Assembly (NCBI GenBank): GCA_023053575.1
Contig: JAKZAP010000053.1
Coordinates: 62,001-126,000, forward strand
Source: Branchinecta lynchi
Taxonomy: Eukaryota; Arthropoda; Branchiopoda; Anostraca; Branchinectidae
DNA length: 64,000 nt
Reading direction: 5' to 3'
The position numbers were made by a program, and so were the translations under genes. Shown here in pieces: positions 1 to 9,901 of the stretch. The notes beneath the pieces were generated by a model, which was not told the DNA's origin, did no database searches, and saw only the letters and a list, made by a program, of their open reading frames with translations. How positions within the stretch are numbered: the stretch's first letter is position 1; each line of letters opens with the position of its first letter.

Positions 1-460
1 GCTTTCTCCGGATAATCATATACCTTGGTTATAGCCCTTTACGTGATGCTATCTACGACAGATAATCTGATAGAACCTCCATCTCCCTATCTCTGTAATA
101 TGACCATGCGGAGTCGAATATATTCAGATACCCTACCCGATGCAAACGAGGGAGGAGGAGCTAGGCTGAACATCACAGTTTGTTACCTTTTCTACTGCAC
201 TTATGCCCTTGGGCAATGTCATAAATCCTTCATCCATTCATTCAAAAGTTTCTATTCTTTTAGGTTACAACAGACCGTTTGGTTTAGTTAGCCTAGATTA
301 GTAAAATCGGGAAACCTTGTTCTTGTGTTTTTCTTTTGTTATTTTTCCACTGTTTTTTCCCTTTCTTTCATTTTCCTTTTCTGTGTAATCTGTCGCACGT
401 TCTGTAGAACTTTGATGGGTAATAAAGTTTACTTTCATACATTCATTCATACATACTATA
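1..460 (+). mobile_element. 3' end of a non-LTR retrotransposon (LINE tail)
   Basis: Non-coding stretch ending in an AATAAA-containing segment and a short CATT-type simple repeat (about 421-455), the usual look of a CR1/L2-like LINE 3' end. Part of it (about 75-180) resembles 33585-33680, so it is dispersed. It abuts the truncated first acidic exon and may have removed that exon's 5' half. No convincing coding sequence is seen. Confidence 0.4.
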
Positions 461-462
461 TC

Positions 463-518
463 ACCTGACTCAAAATGTCTTGATCAACTACGAGACGATT
501 CTAACGAATATTTTGCAG
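463..518 (+). pseudogene. Acidic-module exon, copy 1 (5'-truncated)
   Basis: Only the 3' half of the acidic exon remains, read as SPDSKCLDQLRDDSNEYFA and followed by a good splice donor (GTAAGG at 519). The reading phase (one base left over at the donor) matches every other copy. The 5' half and its acceptor are missing, replaced by the LINE-tail sequence at 1-460. It is probably not spliced in. Confidence 0.6.
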
Positions 519-692
519 GTAAGGTTGAACTGGTTGACAAATCTAGGACGGCCGGATTCCCTGAAATCTCGCTAAAATGAGAGACATAAGGCTCATTCAT
601 ATGAGTACTTTGAACGCCTAATTTTGGGTGTTGTCATCCTGCGATAAAAGTTAAAAAGGTGGTTTATACATAGAGATTTTTGTCATTTCTAG

Positions 693-805
693 TTCAAAAC
701 GGACTGTGTTTCATTGAAAGATCCGCATCACCTGATTCGTCTTCCGAACCACCTGAATCAGAATGTCATGATCAATTGGGAGACAATTCTACCGAAATTT
801 TTGCA
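693..805 (+). pseudogene. Acidic-module exon, copy 2 (donor lost)
   Basis: Acceptor TTTCTAG ends at 692. The frame starting with two carry-over bases is open throughout and reads QNGLCFIERSASPDSSSE, then PPESECHDQLGDNSTEIFA. The donor expected at 806 is changed: GCA is followed by TATAAGC where the neighbours have GGTAAGC. The exon therefore cannot use the family splice site, although its coding sequence is undamaged. Confidence 0.6.
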
Positions 806-957
806 TATAAGCTTTAATGATTCACTATTCTAGGACGGTCGGATTCCCTAATCATACTAATACTTTAAATGCCTCATTCTGGGTGTTATTAAAAAACAAC
901 ATCCTGCGACAAAAGTTAAAATGGTGGTGTATACATAGAGATTTTTTTCATTTCTAG

Positions 958-1071
958 TTCAAAACGTAACGTGTTTCATCGAACAATCCGCATCACCTGA
1001 CCCGTCGTCCGAACCACCTGATCCAGAATGCCGTGATAAATTGGGAGACAATTATACCGAAATTTGTGCAG
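958..1071 (+). CDS. Acidic-module exon, copy 3 (intact)
   Basis: A 114 bp exon between acceptor TTTCTAG and donor GTAAGC. It starts with two bases of a split codon and ends with one, so it is a symmetric phase-1 exon that can be skipped or repeated without changing frame. The product begins QNVTCFIEQSASPDPSSE and continues PPDPECRDKLGDNYTEICA. It is rich in Ser, Pro, Asp and Glu, with two Cys also found in copies 2, 4 and 5. I know no domain that matches. I infer it is a linker module between the THAP and zinc-finger parts of a transcription-factor-like gene, because phases and order fit those exons. Confidence 0.7.
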
Positions 1072-1224
1072 GTAAGCTTTAATGATTCACTAGTCTAGGA
1101 CGGACAGATTCCCTGATCATACGAATACTTTGAATGCCTCATTTTGGGTGTTGTTCAAAAACAGCATACTGCGATAAAAGTTAAAAAGGTGGTTTATACA
1201 TAGAGATTTTTTTTTCATTTCTAG

Positions 1225-1350
1225 TTCAAAACGAACCGTGTTTCATTGAACAATCGGCGTCACCTGATCCGTCGTCCGAACTACCTGATCCGTCGTCCGA
1301 ACCTCCAGATCCAGAATGTATCGGAGACAATTCTACCGAAATTTTTGCAG
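1225..1350 (+). CDS. Acidic-module exon, copy 4 (intact, internal PDPSSE duplication)
   Basis: A 126 bp symmetric phase-1 exon with acceptor TTTCTAG and donor GTAAGC. It is open in the family frame: QNEPCFIEQSASPDPSSE, LPDPSSEPPDPEC, IGDNSTEIFA. A six-residue block is present twice. The CRDQL stretch of the neighbours is lost, but the length stays a multiple of three (42 codons). Both indels keep the frame, which argues that the exon was under coding constraint. Confidence 0.7.
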
Positions 1351-1489
1351 GTAAGCTTTAATGATTGACTATTCTAGGACGGCCGGATCCGTGATCATAC
1401 GAATACTTGAATGCCTCATTTTCGGTACAAAAAACATCCTGCGATAAAAGTTAAAAAGGTGGTATATTATGATTTTTTTTCATTTCTAG

Positions 1490-1603
1490 TCGAAAACGTA
1501 ACGTGTTTCATTGAACAATCCGCATCACCTGATCGGTCGTCAGAACCACCTGATTCAGAATGTCGTGATCAATTGGGAGATAGTTCTAAGGAAATTTTCA
1601 CAG
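1490..1603 (+). CDS. Acidic-module exon, copy 5 (intact)
   Basis: A 114 bp phase-1 exon with acceptor TTTCTAG ending at 1489 and donor GTAAGC at 1604. Frame open: ENVTCFIEQSASPDRSSE, then PPDSECRDQLGDSSKEIFT. It is the last unit of the array. The intron after it (1604-1845) is recognisably the same as the intron after 48483, so this exon and 48370-48483 occupy equivalent places in two paralogous genes. Confidence 0.7.
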
Positions 1604-1845
1604 GTAAGCTTTAGTGATTCACCAGTCTGGGTCGGCCGGATTCCCCGAAATACGACGGATATGGGAAAGTCCTCAGTTCTAACAAAGGTGTTTGTCCAGC
1701 TATTCCGGCCCATTCGTACAAATACAGTGAGTGTTCCCTTTTATTTATATTTACCCCATAAACAGTAAATAGAGCACACTTCACACTATTTACTGTTTAT
1801 GTTTCACTATTATAAAATAGTTTATTGTCTCAGAAGTTCCATGCC
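1604..1845 (+). other. Intron segment of paralog A with a 15 bp inverted repeat
   Basis: Non-coding and similar to 48484-48700. It contains a perfect inverted repeat (1758-1772 with 1786-1800, arms ATAAACAGTAAATAG and its complement, 13 bp loop). The 48 kb copy keeps only a weaker form of it. No gene seen. Confidence 0.5.
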
Positions 1846-2995
1846 AAGTCCGGACCGGATCCGATACTGGGGGGGGGGTTTGGAAGGGGGCACCGGAATT
1901 TTTGTGAAACGCGTAGCGTCGAGGGATCGAGATAGGATTTGGTAGGAAGAACAAGCATAAGTATTAGATTGGGTCTTGACAGAACCAGGTTATATCGGGG
2001 CTCTTTGGGGGGAGTTGGAGCGGGCCCCGGAATTCCAGTGATCGCGAGTTAGGATCCGGAATTTACTGACTTCCGTAGGTTGTAAACAATTGGTTCGATT
2101 CAAGTGACACTTTATGGGTGATAAGGACTGATGACCTAGATGTACAAAGTATGTGTCTGAACCCCATGCGGCCATGGTCGGGGGGGGGGGGACTCTATGA
2201 CATGCACAAAACCAAACGGATGGGCCGAATGTGATGCAAGTTGGACAGTACTAAGTTTATGCGGCCTAGATTTGTCATTTGGCGTCCGAACCGGATCTGA
2301 CCAATGTAGAGGAGGATGAAGCGGGCGCGGAAATTTGCAGATATGCTCCGATTCGAGTAAAACTTGATGAACGCGAAGAGGAGATGTTAGATATTGCGAA
2401 GTTTATGTTTCCGAGTCGTATTCGGCCGCAGTGGGGGAGATGCAGGCACAGTCCCGGAGATATTGTGGCTCGCTAGGGTTTGAAAGACTGGAGTGATTTG
2501 AATGCAACTTGGAAAGTAGAGAGGTTTTATGCCTTAGATGACATATTTTTGAGCTCTTGTTCTAACGATCGAGTCTTTCGTAAAAAAGAGGGAGCATGTT
2601 CCGCATCGAAAATAGCGGGGAAATTTAGAGATCGGATCAGATTAACTTGGAAAGAGTTCCTTTCCCGACTTGTTCATCATGAAGGAACTGGAGAGATGGG
2701 GAATCCGGAATCTAGTGAAATTCATGACTTTGTGAAGGGGTGATCGAATGTGAATGAAACTTGACAAGACTCAAGAACAGTTCTCTCAGATTTTCAGTTT
2801 CAAGTCTGGACCGGATCCGATAACTGGGGGGGGGGGAACCTGCAAAGGGTACCGGAAATCCCTTGAAATATTTAGAGCCGACGGATCGGGATGGAACTTG
2901 GTTGGGATAAACCCTAGTTCCGTTATTGACAGAACAGGACCGGACCGGGGCATTTTGGGTAGAGCAAAATCAATGAAATGACATTCGAGGGGGTT
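1846..2995. repeat. K-family repeat (G-run family), several degenerate units
   Basis: Degenerate tandem units of roughly 150-300 bp. Each pairs a run of G with a GGACCGGATCC-like block and a GATCGGGATGAAACTTGG-like block. The same units, often in the other orientation, occur at 6930-9012, 39740-40680, 51225-51420, 53590-54580 and 60780-61900. Short open frames here are shadows of the repeats. Confidence 0.6.
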
Positions 2996-3311
2996 AGAAT
3001 ATACCGTATTGAATTCGGGTCTCTGAGTATAAAGTTTAACTTAAAAGCCAATCTACTTTTAGGTATTGCGTTTGAATTATTTTTAATTATTTTCAAAATA
3101 ATTATTTTGACTCTTCCAGGGATTTTTTTTTATTTCATCTTAGGCTCGTGACATTCAAAATATGCGCTGATTTCACGACAAGCCAAAATTTGAATGCCAG
3201 TCAAAGTGTGGATTCCAATCGTCAAACACAGCAAAGCTTATGAAATGTTTGATTCCAGTCTCTTTTAGTAAACTTTTCGGGAGTTACTTACCGTTGAAAC
3301 TGCTGAATACT
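2996..3311. other. No gene seen
   Basis: AT-rich non-coding sequence with no ORF, splice-bounded exon or clear repeat that I can support. Confidence 0.4.
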
Positions 3312-3370
3312 GCGATATTTGACAATGCAAAACGGATACGTCAGCTACATTTTATTAGAGCATTTTGAAC

Positions 3371-3685
3371 ATTTTGTAAGTAGTGAACTGAAAGACAAAA
3401 ATGCTCCTCAGCCGGGATTTGAACCCAGGACCCTCTGCTTACAAGGCAGGTGCTCTAACCATTTGAGCTACCGAGGTACTTGTGAACAGAGTTCGCAAAC
3501 CTCTACAATAGTCTGTTAGTAGCCGGCCATAGGAACAGTGATCCCGCCCGAAGGCAAACTCATGGTATGTCTACGTCGCTCCGACAATGGAGTCCTAGAC
3601 TTCTAAATTATATTCGAAAAAAAATTGTTCCGGGTTAATTGGTGACGGTAGAAGTCCCTTGTGTAAAGTGAAATTTGTGTATTAT
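3371..3685. mobile_element. tRNA-Thr-bearing retroposon, copy 1
   Basis: A 315 bp insert flanked by the 10 bp direct repeat CATTTTGAAC (3361-3370 and 3686-3695). It contains a tRNA-Thr-like block on the - strand. The rest matches parts of 30462-31205. Read on the tRNA strand, the tRNA lies near the 3' end and not at the 5' end as in ordinary tRNA-derived SINEs. Confidence 0.65.
3404..3477 (-). tRNA. tRNA-Thr(UGU)-like sequence within a repeat
   Basis: The - strand folds as a cloverleaf: D arm GCTC/GAGC, anticodon loop CTTGTAA (anticodon TGT, complement at 3441-3443), T arm CTGGG-TTCAAAT-CCCGG. The B box GGTTCAAATCC is intact. The acceptor stem has an A-A clash at pair 1-72 and the anticodon stem one mismatch. 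With the dispersed context, this suggests a retroposon part more than a working tRNA gene, though either is possible. Confidence 0.6.
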
Positions 3686-3911
3686 CATTTTGAACCTAGA
3701 ACATTTGGACCTTGAACATTTTTAACCTTGAACTTTGAGCTATATTTCTGCCATTCATGGCAAAGGTCCTCTTCAGGCTCAAGCCGCTTAAGCTGGACCC
3801 TTGCCAAGAAGGGCCGAAATATAGCTCGGATAAAATGTAGCTGACGTATCCGTTTTTCATTATCAAATATGATTCAAGTCAGCTTGGGCTGAAGGAATAT
3901 CTATGAATACT

Positions 3912-4219
3912 TAGAGCATAGAGGTACAAACGCGTAGAGGTACGACATATCCCAAAGAATAAGTTCATTTGAAAAATCAGTCTTTCGGAAACAGCGAAGT
4001 AAAGAGGTAACGGATTTTCATTTGGTCTTCAAGCTGATACTTTAGTGAATTGGTAAAAGTGAATAACACAGTGAGATAACTAGATTGTCGTATCTCCCCC
4101 TTATTCGCTTAAACAGTAAGAAGGAATGGAGCGGTTAAGTAAGTAGGTAACATTACCATTATGAATGAAAGGTCCTTTAAAGAACAAAAATTCTCCGATA
4201 AATAAAAAGGTGATGGATA
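3912..4219. other. No gene seen
   Basis: Non-coding; no supported feature. Confidence 0.35.
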
Positions 4220-4640
4220 TACAATATAATAATAATAATAATATAATTGCAATAACAAGGTTTTCGCCTCTATAAATTTCTCGGGACGCACACTAAATAT
4301 TTCAGCCAGGTGGCAGTCGACACCTGCTTTGAATTGATTGATATTTTCGGCATTTACAATACTTTCTGGGAGATTATTCCAGTATTCTAAAATTCGCTTT
4401 CTAAAGCTCCATTTTATAATGTCTTTTCGGAATTTCTTACCACTCAGTTTTAAGTTCTGTCCTCTGAGACCGTTGTGATTGACAGTGAGGTCATCATCAG
4501 AACTTATTTTATTGTAGTAACTATGGCACATTTTTTAAAGTTTCGATCAAATCTTCTCGTAGAAATCGGTAAAATAAACTGGGTAATCGTAATTTTTTAA
4601 TATAGAGGTCTTCTTTTTTCTTCTTTTCATCAGTATTTTG
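4220..4640 (-). mobile_element. LINE 3' fragment (CR1/Jockey-like ORF2 C-terminus)
   Basis: A - strand frame (4531 down to about 4275) carries the typical last part of a non-LTR ORF2: the block SFRKRILEYWNNLPESIV followed by NQFKAGVD. A run of ATT triplets (4220-4245) is the 3' tail. It is strongly 5'-truncated and belongs to the large class of LINE tails in this window. Confidence 0.65.
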
Positions 4641-4776
4641 TAAAGCGTTTTAATGAGTAAGTGACAGTATGTTTTATAATTTATTGATAGGGTCTTATTT
4701 AACTAAAATGTTATTTGACCTAATGAATTCGTATCGTATCGTATACATACAGAGATACATTTTTCATTTCTTTAAG

Positions 4777-4869
4777 GTCAAAACGGACAGGTTGGCATCC
4801 AGCAATCCGCGTCACCTGATTCGAGATGTCTTGATGAGTTGGGAGACGGTTCTGCAAAAAATTTTGCAG
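4777..4869 (+). CDS. Acidic-module exon, variant copy 6 (intact)
   Basis: A 93 bp symmetric phase-1 exon with acceptor CTTTAAG ending at 4776 and donor GTAAGC at 4870. Frame open: QNGQVGIQQSASPDSRC, then LDELGDGSAKNFA. It lacks the central SSEPPD segment of copies 2-5. Its closest relative is the exon at 51495-51587 (same length, GIQQ signature), which supports a duplicated gene layout. Neighbouring sequence is LINE debris. Confidence 0.65.
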
Positions 4870-4882
4870 GTAAGCTTGAACT

Positions 4883-5215
4883 TATTCACATATAATAATC
4901 ATAATAATGTATTAATTATACATTTATTATTATTATTACAATTAATACATTATTATTATTATTATATTTGGCCTTAAGGCCATATACAAACAACTAAATG
5001 CAAAATTTCATAATAAATATTGTTATCACACTACATAAACTAAACTGCGCTCGACCGGTCAACTTTTATTTTCACACTATTCAGTACGGATCTACGTACT
5101 GCACTAATTGCACCTGGAGATGTGCTCTTTATGATATCAAGAAACAGTATCTCACTATCCCCCCAGCAAGCACTATTCAGTTGCGCCGCTAGTTGAGCAC
5201 CTTTCCAAAGCCACC
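4883..5215 (-). mobile_element. LINE 3' end, AT-rich tail and UTR
   Basis: 4891-4966 holds inverted runs of ATT/AAT. 4967-5210 resembles 51780-51960 (shared GGCC..AAGGCCATATAC and TGCTCTTTA.GATATCA.GAA blocks), the 3' region of the LINE whose coding tail is seen at 51961-52179. Strand inferred from that copy. Confidence 0.5.
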
Positions 5216-5239
5216 ATCTAAAATGCAAAGATCGTGTTA

Positions 5240-6190
5240 AACGATTTTTTTTCGCTCGTCTATTTAATTCTGTTGTTACACAATATGTACTCTATATTTG
5301 GTCACTTTGGGGAATTTTCCTTCAGTATCCCTCCCTTTCCGCAGATCTGTTACGACGACTATCCCTGTTTATTATATTACTATCCCTGATTCGGACGGAG
5401 TCATAGCGCGTGTGGATTGTATCCGTTATCTGGGGATACTCATTGATTCGAATTTGTCCTGGAAATTTCACACTAATACTCTGAGACTTAAGCTGGGAAG
5501 AAATGTGGGGATTGTGCATCATCTAAAATTTCTTCTTCCATTAAATGCGCTGAAATCAGTTTACTATTCACTAGTCCATTCTTACCTAAACTACTGTCCT
5601 CTGATTTTCTCAAACACTTTTAAAGTTCACATATCTCCACTACAGAGGCAACAAAATAAAGCACTTCGGATTTTGAAAAATATGCTACCTTCCCCTTTAT
5701 CTTATCCCGGTAAATCCCCAACTAAAAGCTTGTATTTATTTTTAAATATTTTGCCATTAAATCATTTTGTTACATTTCACGCATTTTTATTCATGGTCAG
5801 GTATCGCCAGGGTGCATTACCTAGTTATTTCACATCTATTAATTTATTCCCGGAAGATGTGGTATTGCCTGCTTCTGAGACCCGATCGGCTTCGAAAATA
5901 TGCCAGCCTCTAATTATCACAGAGAGGTCTCGTTTTTCGATAAGGAATATAGTTATTCGAGTTTGGAACAAGTTTAAAGACCTTTTTGAATAGGACGGAT
6001 CATTGATCACTTTGAAAAAGAAAATTAAAACTCATCTGTTGGCAGAATATTGATATTAAATATACATTCACGTTTATGTTATCCCGGTAAATGCTAAATC
6101 TCCAACCCTTAATTATTAATTTTGTTTTAGAAAAAGGTAGCGTTCCTTCAGCTTAGGCCACGACTTGTTGTTATTATTATTTTTTACTTT
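5240..6190 (+). mobile_element. 5'-truncated LINE with RT C-terminal domain
   Basis: The frame 5298-5993 (about 230 aa) is the C-terminal half of a non-LTR reverse transcriptase: a YLGILIDSNLSWKFH block, then LYYSLVHSYLNYC-like sequence, LQRQQNKALRIL, and an end block FSIRNIVIRVWNKF. The catalytic domain is missing. A TTATTA-type tail follows at about 6169-6185. It is probably inactive. Confidence 0.7.
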
Positions 6191-6465
6191 ATCCTGTGGA
6201 GAGTTTGGTATGGCGTGTGAAAGTATACGGAATGGAACGAGTCTTTCTTTCTTTTGTGTGTGTATTTACAGAGGAACGACTCATTTATACTATGTTCATA
6301 TAGTCAGTGTTTAAAATGGGGCCGAGCTAACGAGCTCGTATCCCTGCCGGCCCCCAGTGATCAAAATATATTGTCACGAAGTATTTTTGAAATAAAAGAA
6401 TCTGAACCTGAAGAACCTGAACGACTGTATTTGTATGTGAAGATGCACTCTCAACCTTATGTTTA
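6191..6465. other. Unassigned; ends with an LTR-like 42 bp block
   Basis: 6424-6465 resembles the + strand start of the gypsy LTRs at 10882 and 23467 (shared GACTGTATTTGTAT and GCACTCTCAACCT). It may be a fragment of a related LTR. The frame 6254-6466 shows no recognisable protein. Confidence 0.35.
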
Positions 6466-6712
6466 AGATGAAGTTAAAGTTTTATCTGAAGTTGATCAGA
6501 TGTTCGGTAAGATGATACGCTGAATTCGTTTTTGAATTTTAGTCTTTGCCGGGCAAATAGTTGGCCCGAAATCCGGTCGAAACGGGAGATTTAGCAGACG
6601 TTAGGCAGGAAGATTTGATCAATTTCGTCAGAGTAGATATGACGTATAGCCTAGGGGTAAATACTCACACGGTGAACCCATATCTGAACTTGGTTTTCTC
6701 AGATGATTAGCC
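6466..6712 (+). repeat. H-family repeat, internal fragment
   Basis: Contains the internal blocks of the H family (GAAGTTGAT.AGATGTTCG, GCCCG.AATCCGG, TCAGATGATTAGCC). The matching 3' terminus is at 9013-9112, so the two may be one element split by the K-family block between them. Confidence 0.55.
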
Positions 6713-9012
6713 ATTAACTTTCTAAAAGTAACAAGAGCTACGAGCTCATATGGCACTTGTACGAGTCGAAGAAAGTAGATGAGAACGTCACAAAATACAC
6801 CCGCCATCCAAAAAGGCGGTTCGGAAATAGAAATAGGATATTTAGTTTCACTCATTTCTGAGCAGTTCCGGCATCGTCTCGATTGCCTGTAGCAAATGCA
6901 CATGACTGTTCAAACTTTCATCCCAATAAATCCATTTGTTTGATCCCTAGACGTGCTACACGATTTCCGGTACTTCCTCTATTTCCACCTACCGTGGCCG
7001 AATCTGGTTCGGAATAAAAAAAAATCGACCACCTAAAGCATCTTCGTCTATACGATCGACCAAGTTTCACTCGAATCTGAGCATTTTTGGAAAGTTCCGG
7101 TACCCCCCCCCCCCTCCCACCAACGTTGTCGGAGCCGGTTCGGGCCCAATCTCTTAATTCCCTCATCAAGTTTGACTGAAATTGGACCATAGTATTTCTG
7201 CAAGTTTCCAGTACCCCCCCTACCTTGGCCGAATCCGGCCCGGACGCCAAATAACAAATCTAGGCCGCATAAACTCGGCACTGTCGAATTGCATCTCATT
7301 CGGTCCATCTGTTTGGTTTTTGTGCATGTCAAAAGTCCCCCCACCCCCAATTCCCCTAATCGTGGTCGCATATGGTTCGAACGCATGTTTTACATGTCGA
7401 GGCCATCGATTCGTATCACCCAGGAAGTTTCACTCGAATCAGACCACTCGTTCGCAATTTATAGAAGTCAATTTCCATATTTCTCTTCTCTTGCACCCCC
7501 AAAAATGCTCGGATCTAGGAACGGAAGTTTCCGGGGGTATGTTTTGTCAGGTTTTTAAGTGAAGATAATTCGGGTCGCTAATATGCCTGCAAAGTTTCGT
7601 TGTCGTTTTACATCTGGAACTATTCTAACTCACGACTACCGGAATTCCAGGAAACCCCCTCCAACTCCCCCGACATAGCCCGGAAACCATCTGGCTCCGT
7701 CAATTTCATCTAGGCCTAATGCTTGTTCCATCCATTAAGTTTCGTCCCAATCCCTCTGCTTTTAGAGTTTCTTGAGTTTTCCACCCCCCCCCATCCCCAC
7801 AGGTATCGGACCCGACCCGGACGTGACGCTGAACGTCCGAGGCGATAGCACACCAAACAAGTTTCATTCAAATCCGATCACCCGTTCAAAAGTTATGCAC
7901 GCCACTAGATTCCGGACTCCCCATCCACCCACTCCCCCCACGATGGTCGGGTCGGGGAAACGGCTGTTCTCAAGTCAATCTGTTTGGATCCCTGACATAC
8001 CTGCCAAGTTTCATCGCCCTAGGACATCAGGAAGTATGCCGAACTCGCGGGATCGCTAGAAATCCGGACCCCCACCCCAACTCCCCCACAGTGCCCTGAT
8101 CCGGTCCGATTATGTCAATGACGTTTCTAGGACCTGTGCTTGTTTTTCCCACCAAGTTTCATCCCGATCCCTCCACTATAAGTGTTTCTCAAAATTTCCG
8201 GTTCCCTCCTCCAACTCCCCCCAGTGTCATCGGATCCGGCCCGGATTTAAAGTGAGGTGTCTGAGACACGAGGTCATCCTAAATATCAATTTTCATCAAG
8301 ATCCGATCACCCGTTCGCAAGCTAAAAATACCTCAAATTTTGGCTTCACCCTCCCTCCACTCCCCCCCCCAGATGGTCGAATCGGGGAATTGATGATTTC
8401 CTATTTAAGCTGGTCTGGTCCCAGACATGCCTGTCAATTTCCATCGTCCTAGCACATCAGGAAGCACGGAACTCGCGGGATCACTACAAATTCGGACTTC
8501 TCCCCCCCCCCCAACTCCCCCAAAGTGAGCGGATCCGTTCCGGTTATATCAGTCACGTATCTAGGACTTTTGCTTGTACTTTCCACCAAGTTTCATTCGG
8601 ATCCCTCCACTCTAAGTGTTTTCCAAGATTTCCGGTTCCCCCCTCTAACTCCCCCCAGTGTCACCGGATCCGGTCTGGATTTAAAATGGAGGGTCTGAGA
8701 CACAAAGTCGTCCATGTATTAAGTTTCATTAAGATCCGATCACCCGTTCGTAAGCTAAAAATATCTAATTTTTCCTATTTTTTCCGGATTCCCCCTCCCT
8801 CCACTCCCCTCCAGATGGTCGGATCGAGGAAGCGACAATTTCTAATTTAATCTGGTCCAGTTCCTGATATGCTTGCCAAGTTTCATCGTCCTAGCTTATC
8901 TGGAAGTGCCCGAACTAGCAAAACCGGGACCGACAGACCGACAGACCGACAGACCGACTGACGGACAGAAATTACAATCGCTATATGGCACTTGAGTAAG
9001 CTCAAGTGCCAT
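6713..9012 (+). repeat. K-family repeat, longest copy
   Basis: From about 6930, degenerate tandem units with AAGTTTCATC.GATCC, C-runs and CGGATCCGG.CCGGA. They end in a GACC/GACA-type microsatellite (8934-8965) and a perfect hairpin (8985-9012). Tandem core, tetranucleotide microsatellite and terminal hairpin together resemble non-autonomous Helitron/Helentron elements. That assignment is inference. Open frames here, such as 7182-7562, are composition artefacts. Confidence 0.55.
8985..9012 (+). other. Perfect 12 bp stem, 4 nt loop hairpin at repeat terminus
   Basis: ATGGCACTTGAG, loop TAAG, then the exact complement. It directly follows the tetranucleotide microsatellite, at the place where rolling-circle elements carry their 3' hairpin. 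The AAGTGCCATA part recurs at the K-family edges at 53587 and (one base changed) 60781. Confidence 0.7.
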
Positions 9013-9112
9013 AAAAATGTTCAAGGATTCTGGCAGAGACCGGATATCTACAAGACCAAATTGTCTGGATCAAATATTAAATTTTTGGGATCCCATCGAA
9101 ACCTTTGGTCTT
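9013..9112 (+). repeat. H-family repeat, 3' terminus
   Basis: Ends GGGATCCCATCGAAACC then TTTGGTCTTG, the family right end also found at 25650-25678 and 50150-50168. Confidence 0.6.
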
Positions 9113-9560
9113 GTTGAGCCATGCCCGATGACAAATGTGTAGCCTGCGTAGTTGTCTGATAGTTTTACGAAAAAGTAGCATGTATTGATATGTTATAGTA
9201 AAGAACTATCATTTACTGAAAAAAAAAAAAAAAAAAAATGTAATGTGCCTCGGACTGGGCCAATCTTTAGTAGTAGTATCTGTTAGCATCCTGTCTTGCT
9301 GTAGTAGCATTCAGTCTTGCTAATAGTAGCATGCAGTAGAGTGCAGTAACACGGTAACCTTGACATAGAATCATGTATTAGCATCAGTTCATACTGCATG
9401 CTACTTTTTCGAACAACTTCAAACTACTATTTTGAGATAAATTTTCATCGGGTGTTCCAGGTTCCTTAGGTTCCAAAAACGGAGTTTTTCGAGAAAAAGT
9501 AAAAAAGACCCTGTGAGTAACCTTGGATGTAAAGAACGTGGATACTGTAAATAAGAGCGC
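9113..9560. other. Unassigned; short tandem TAGTAGCAT-like repeats
   Basis: Contains an A-run (about 9220-9238) and several TAGTAGCAT/TCTTGC repeats (9265-9345). No gene seen. The - strand frame 9384-9836 overlaps the next MITE and is not supported. Confidence 0.4.
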
Positions 9561-9837
9561 GTCGACCCTACCTACCGTAGTTACTACGCAGGACGCTGCG
9601 AATTTGGCGTCAAGGCTGGAACCTATTTTTCTGTTTTCGCCAAAATCTAACTCCACGGGGTAATCCAGCCACTCACGTGAGAGAGATCCGTAGTTGCCAT
9701 GCTTACTGCGCTCCCGAGCATGGTAAAAGCAAATAGTTACTATTTCGAGAAGGTTGTAACGGTCAGCGTAGTAACTTTTCGCGAGGTTGGAACGGAAATA
9801 GTAACTAATAGTACTATCGTTAGAAGGTTGCAACACT
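9561..9837. mobile_element. MITE of the GAGCGTGTTCC family, degenerate copy
   Basis: Shares with 32283-32462, 43268-43562 and 44270-44546 the blocks ACCGTAGTTACTACGC, GAGCATGGTAA, GTCAGCGTAGTAACTTTT and TTGGAACGGAAATAGTAACT. The outer ends are eroded. A further partial inverted end lies at 9907-9945. Confidence 0.55.
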
Positions 9838-9901
9838 CACTAAAGGTACACACGGCATCCGCTGCTTTTCTTCATTTCATCCGGTCTCTTGAACAGCACC
9901 A

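Larger units (their letters stand above)
463..1620 (+). repeat. Tandem array of ~265 bp exon-plus-intron units
   Basis: Five direct repeats. Exon starts lie at 693, 958, 1225 and 1490, with a truncated copy ending at 518. Each unit has an exon of about 114 bp, a donor GTAAGC-like sequence, an intron with conserved blocks, and a polypyrimidine tract ending TTTCTAG. The spacing is 265, 267 and 265 bp. Exon and intron are both conserved, so the array arose by tandem duplication of genomic DNA. Confidence 0.85.
3312..3903 (+). mobile_element. Palindromic retroposon (F family), member 1, with nested insertion
   Basis: Flanked by an 8 bp direct repeat TGAATACT (3304-3311 and 3904-3911). The outer arms pair (about 3320-3362 with 3823-3865; core GGATACGTCAGCT). 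The right side ends in the family tail containing GTCAGCTTGGGCTGAAGG. A tRNA-bearing retroposon (3371-3685) with its own 10 bp target duplication sits in the loop. It is oriented like 31915-32041 and 61118-61244. Confidence 0.65.

Noticed and set aside
6918..8452. Pro-rich frames in the K repeat
   Set aside because: They come from C-runs and repeated units and carry no conserved domain.
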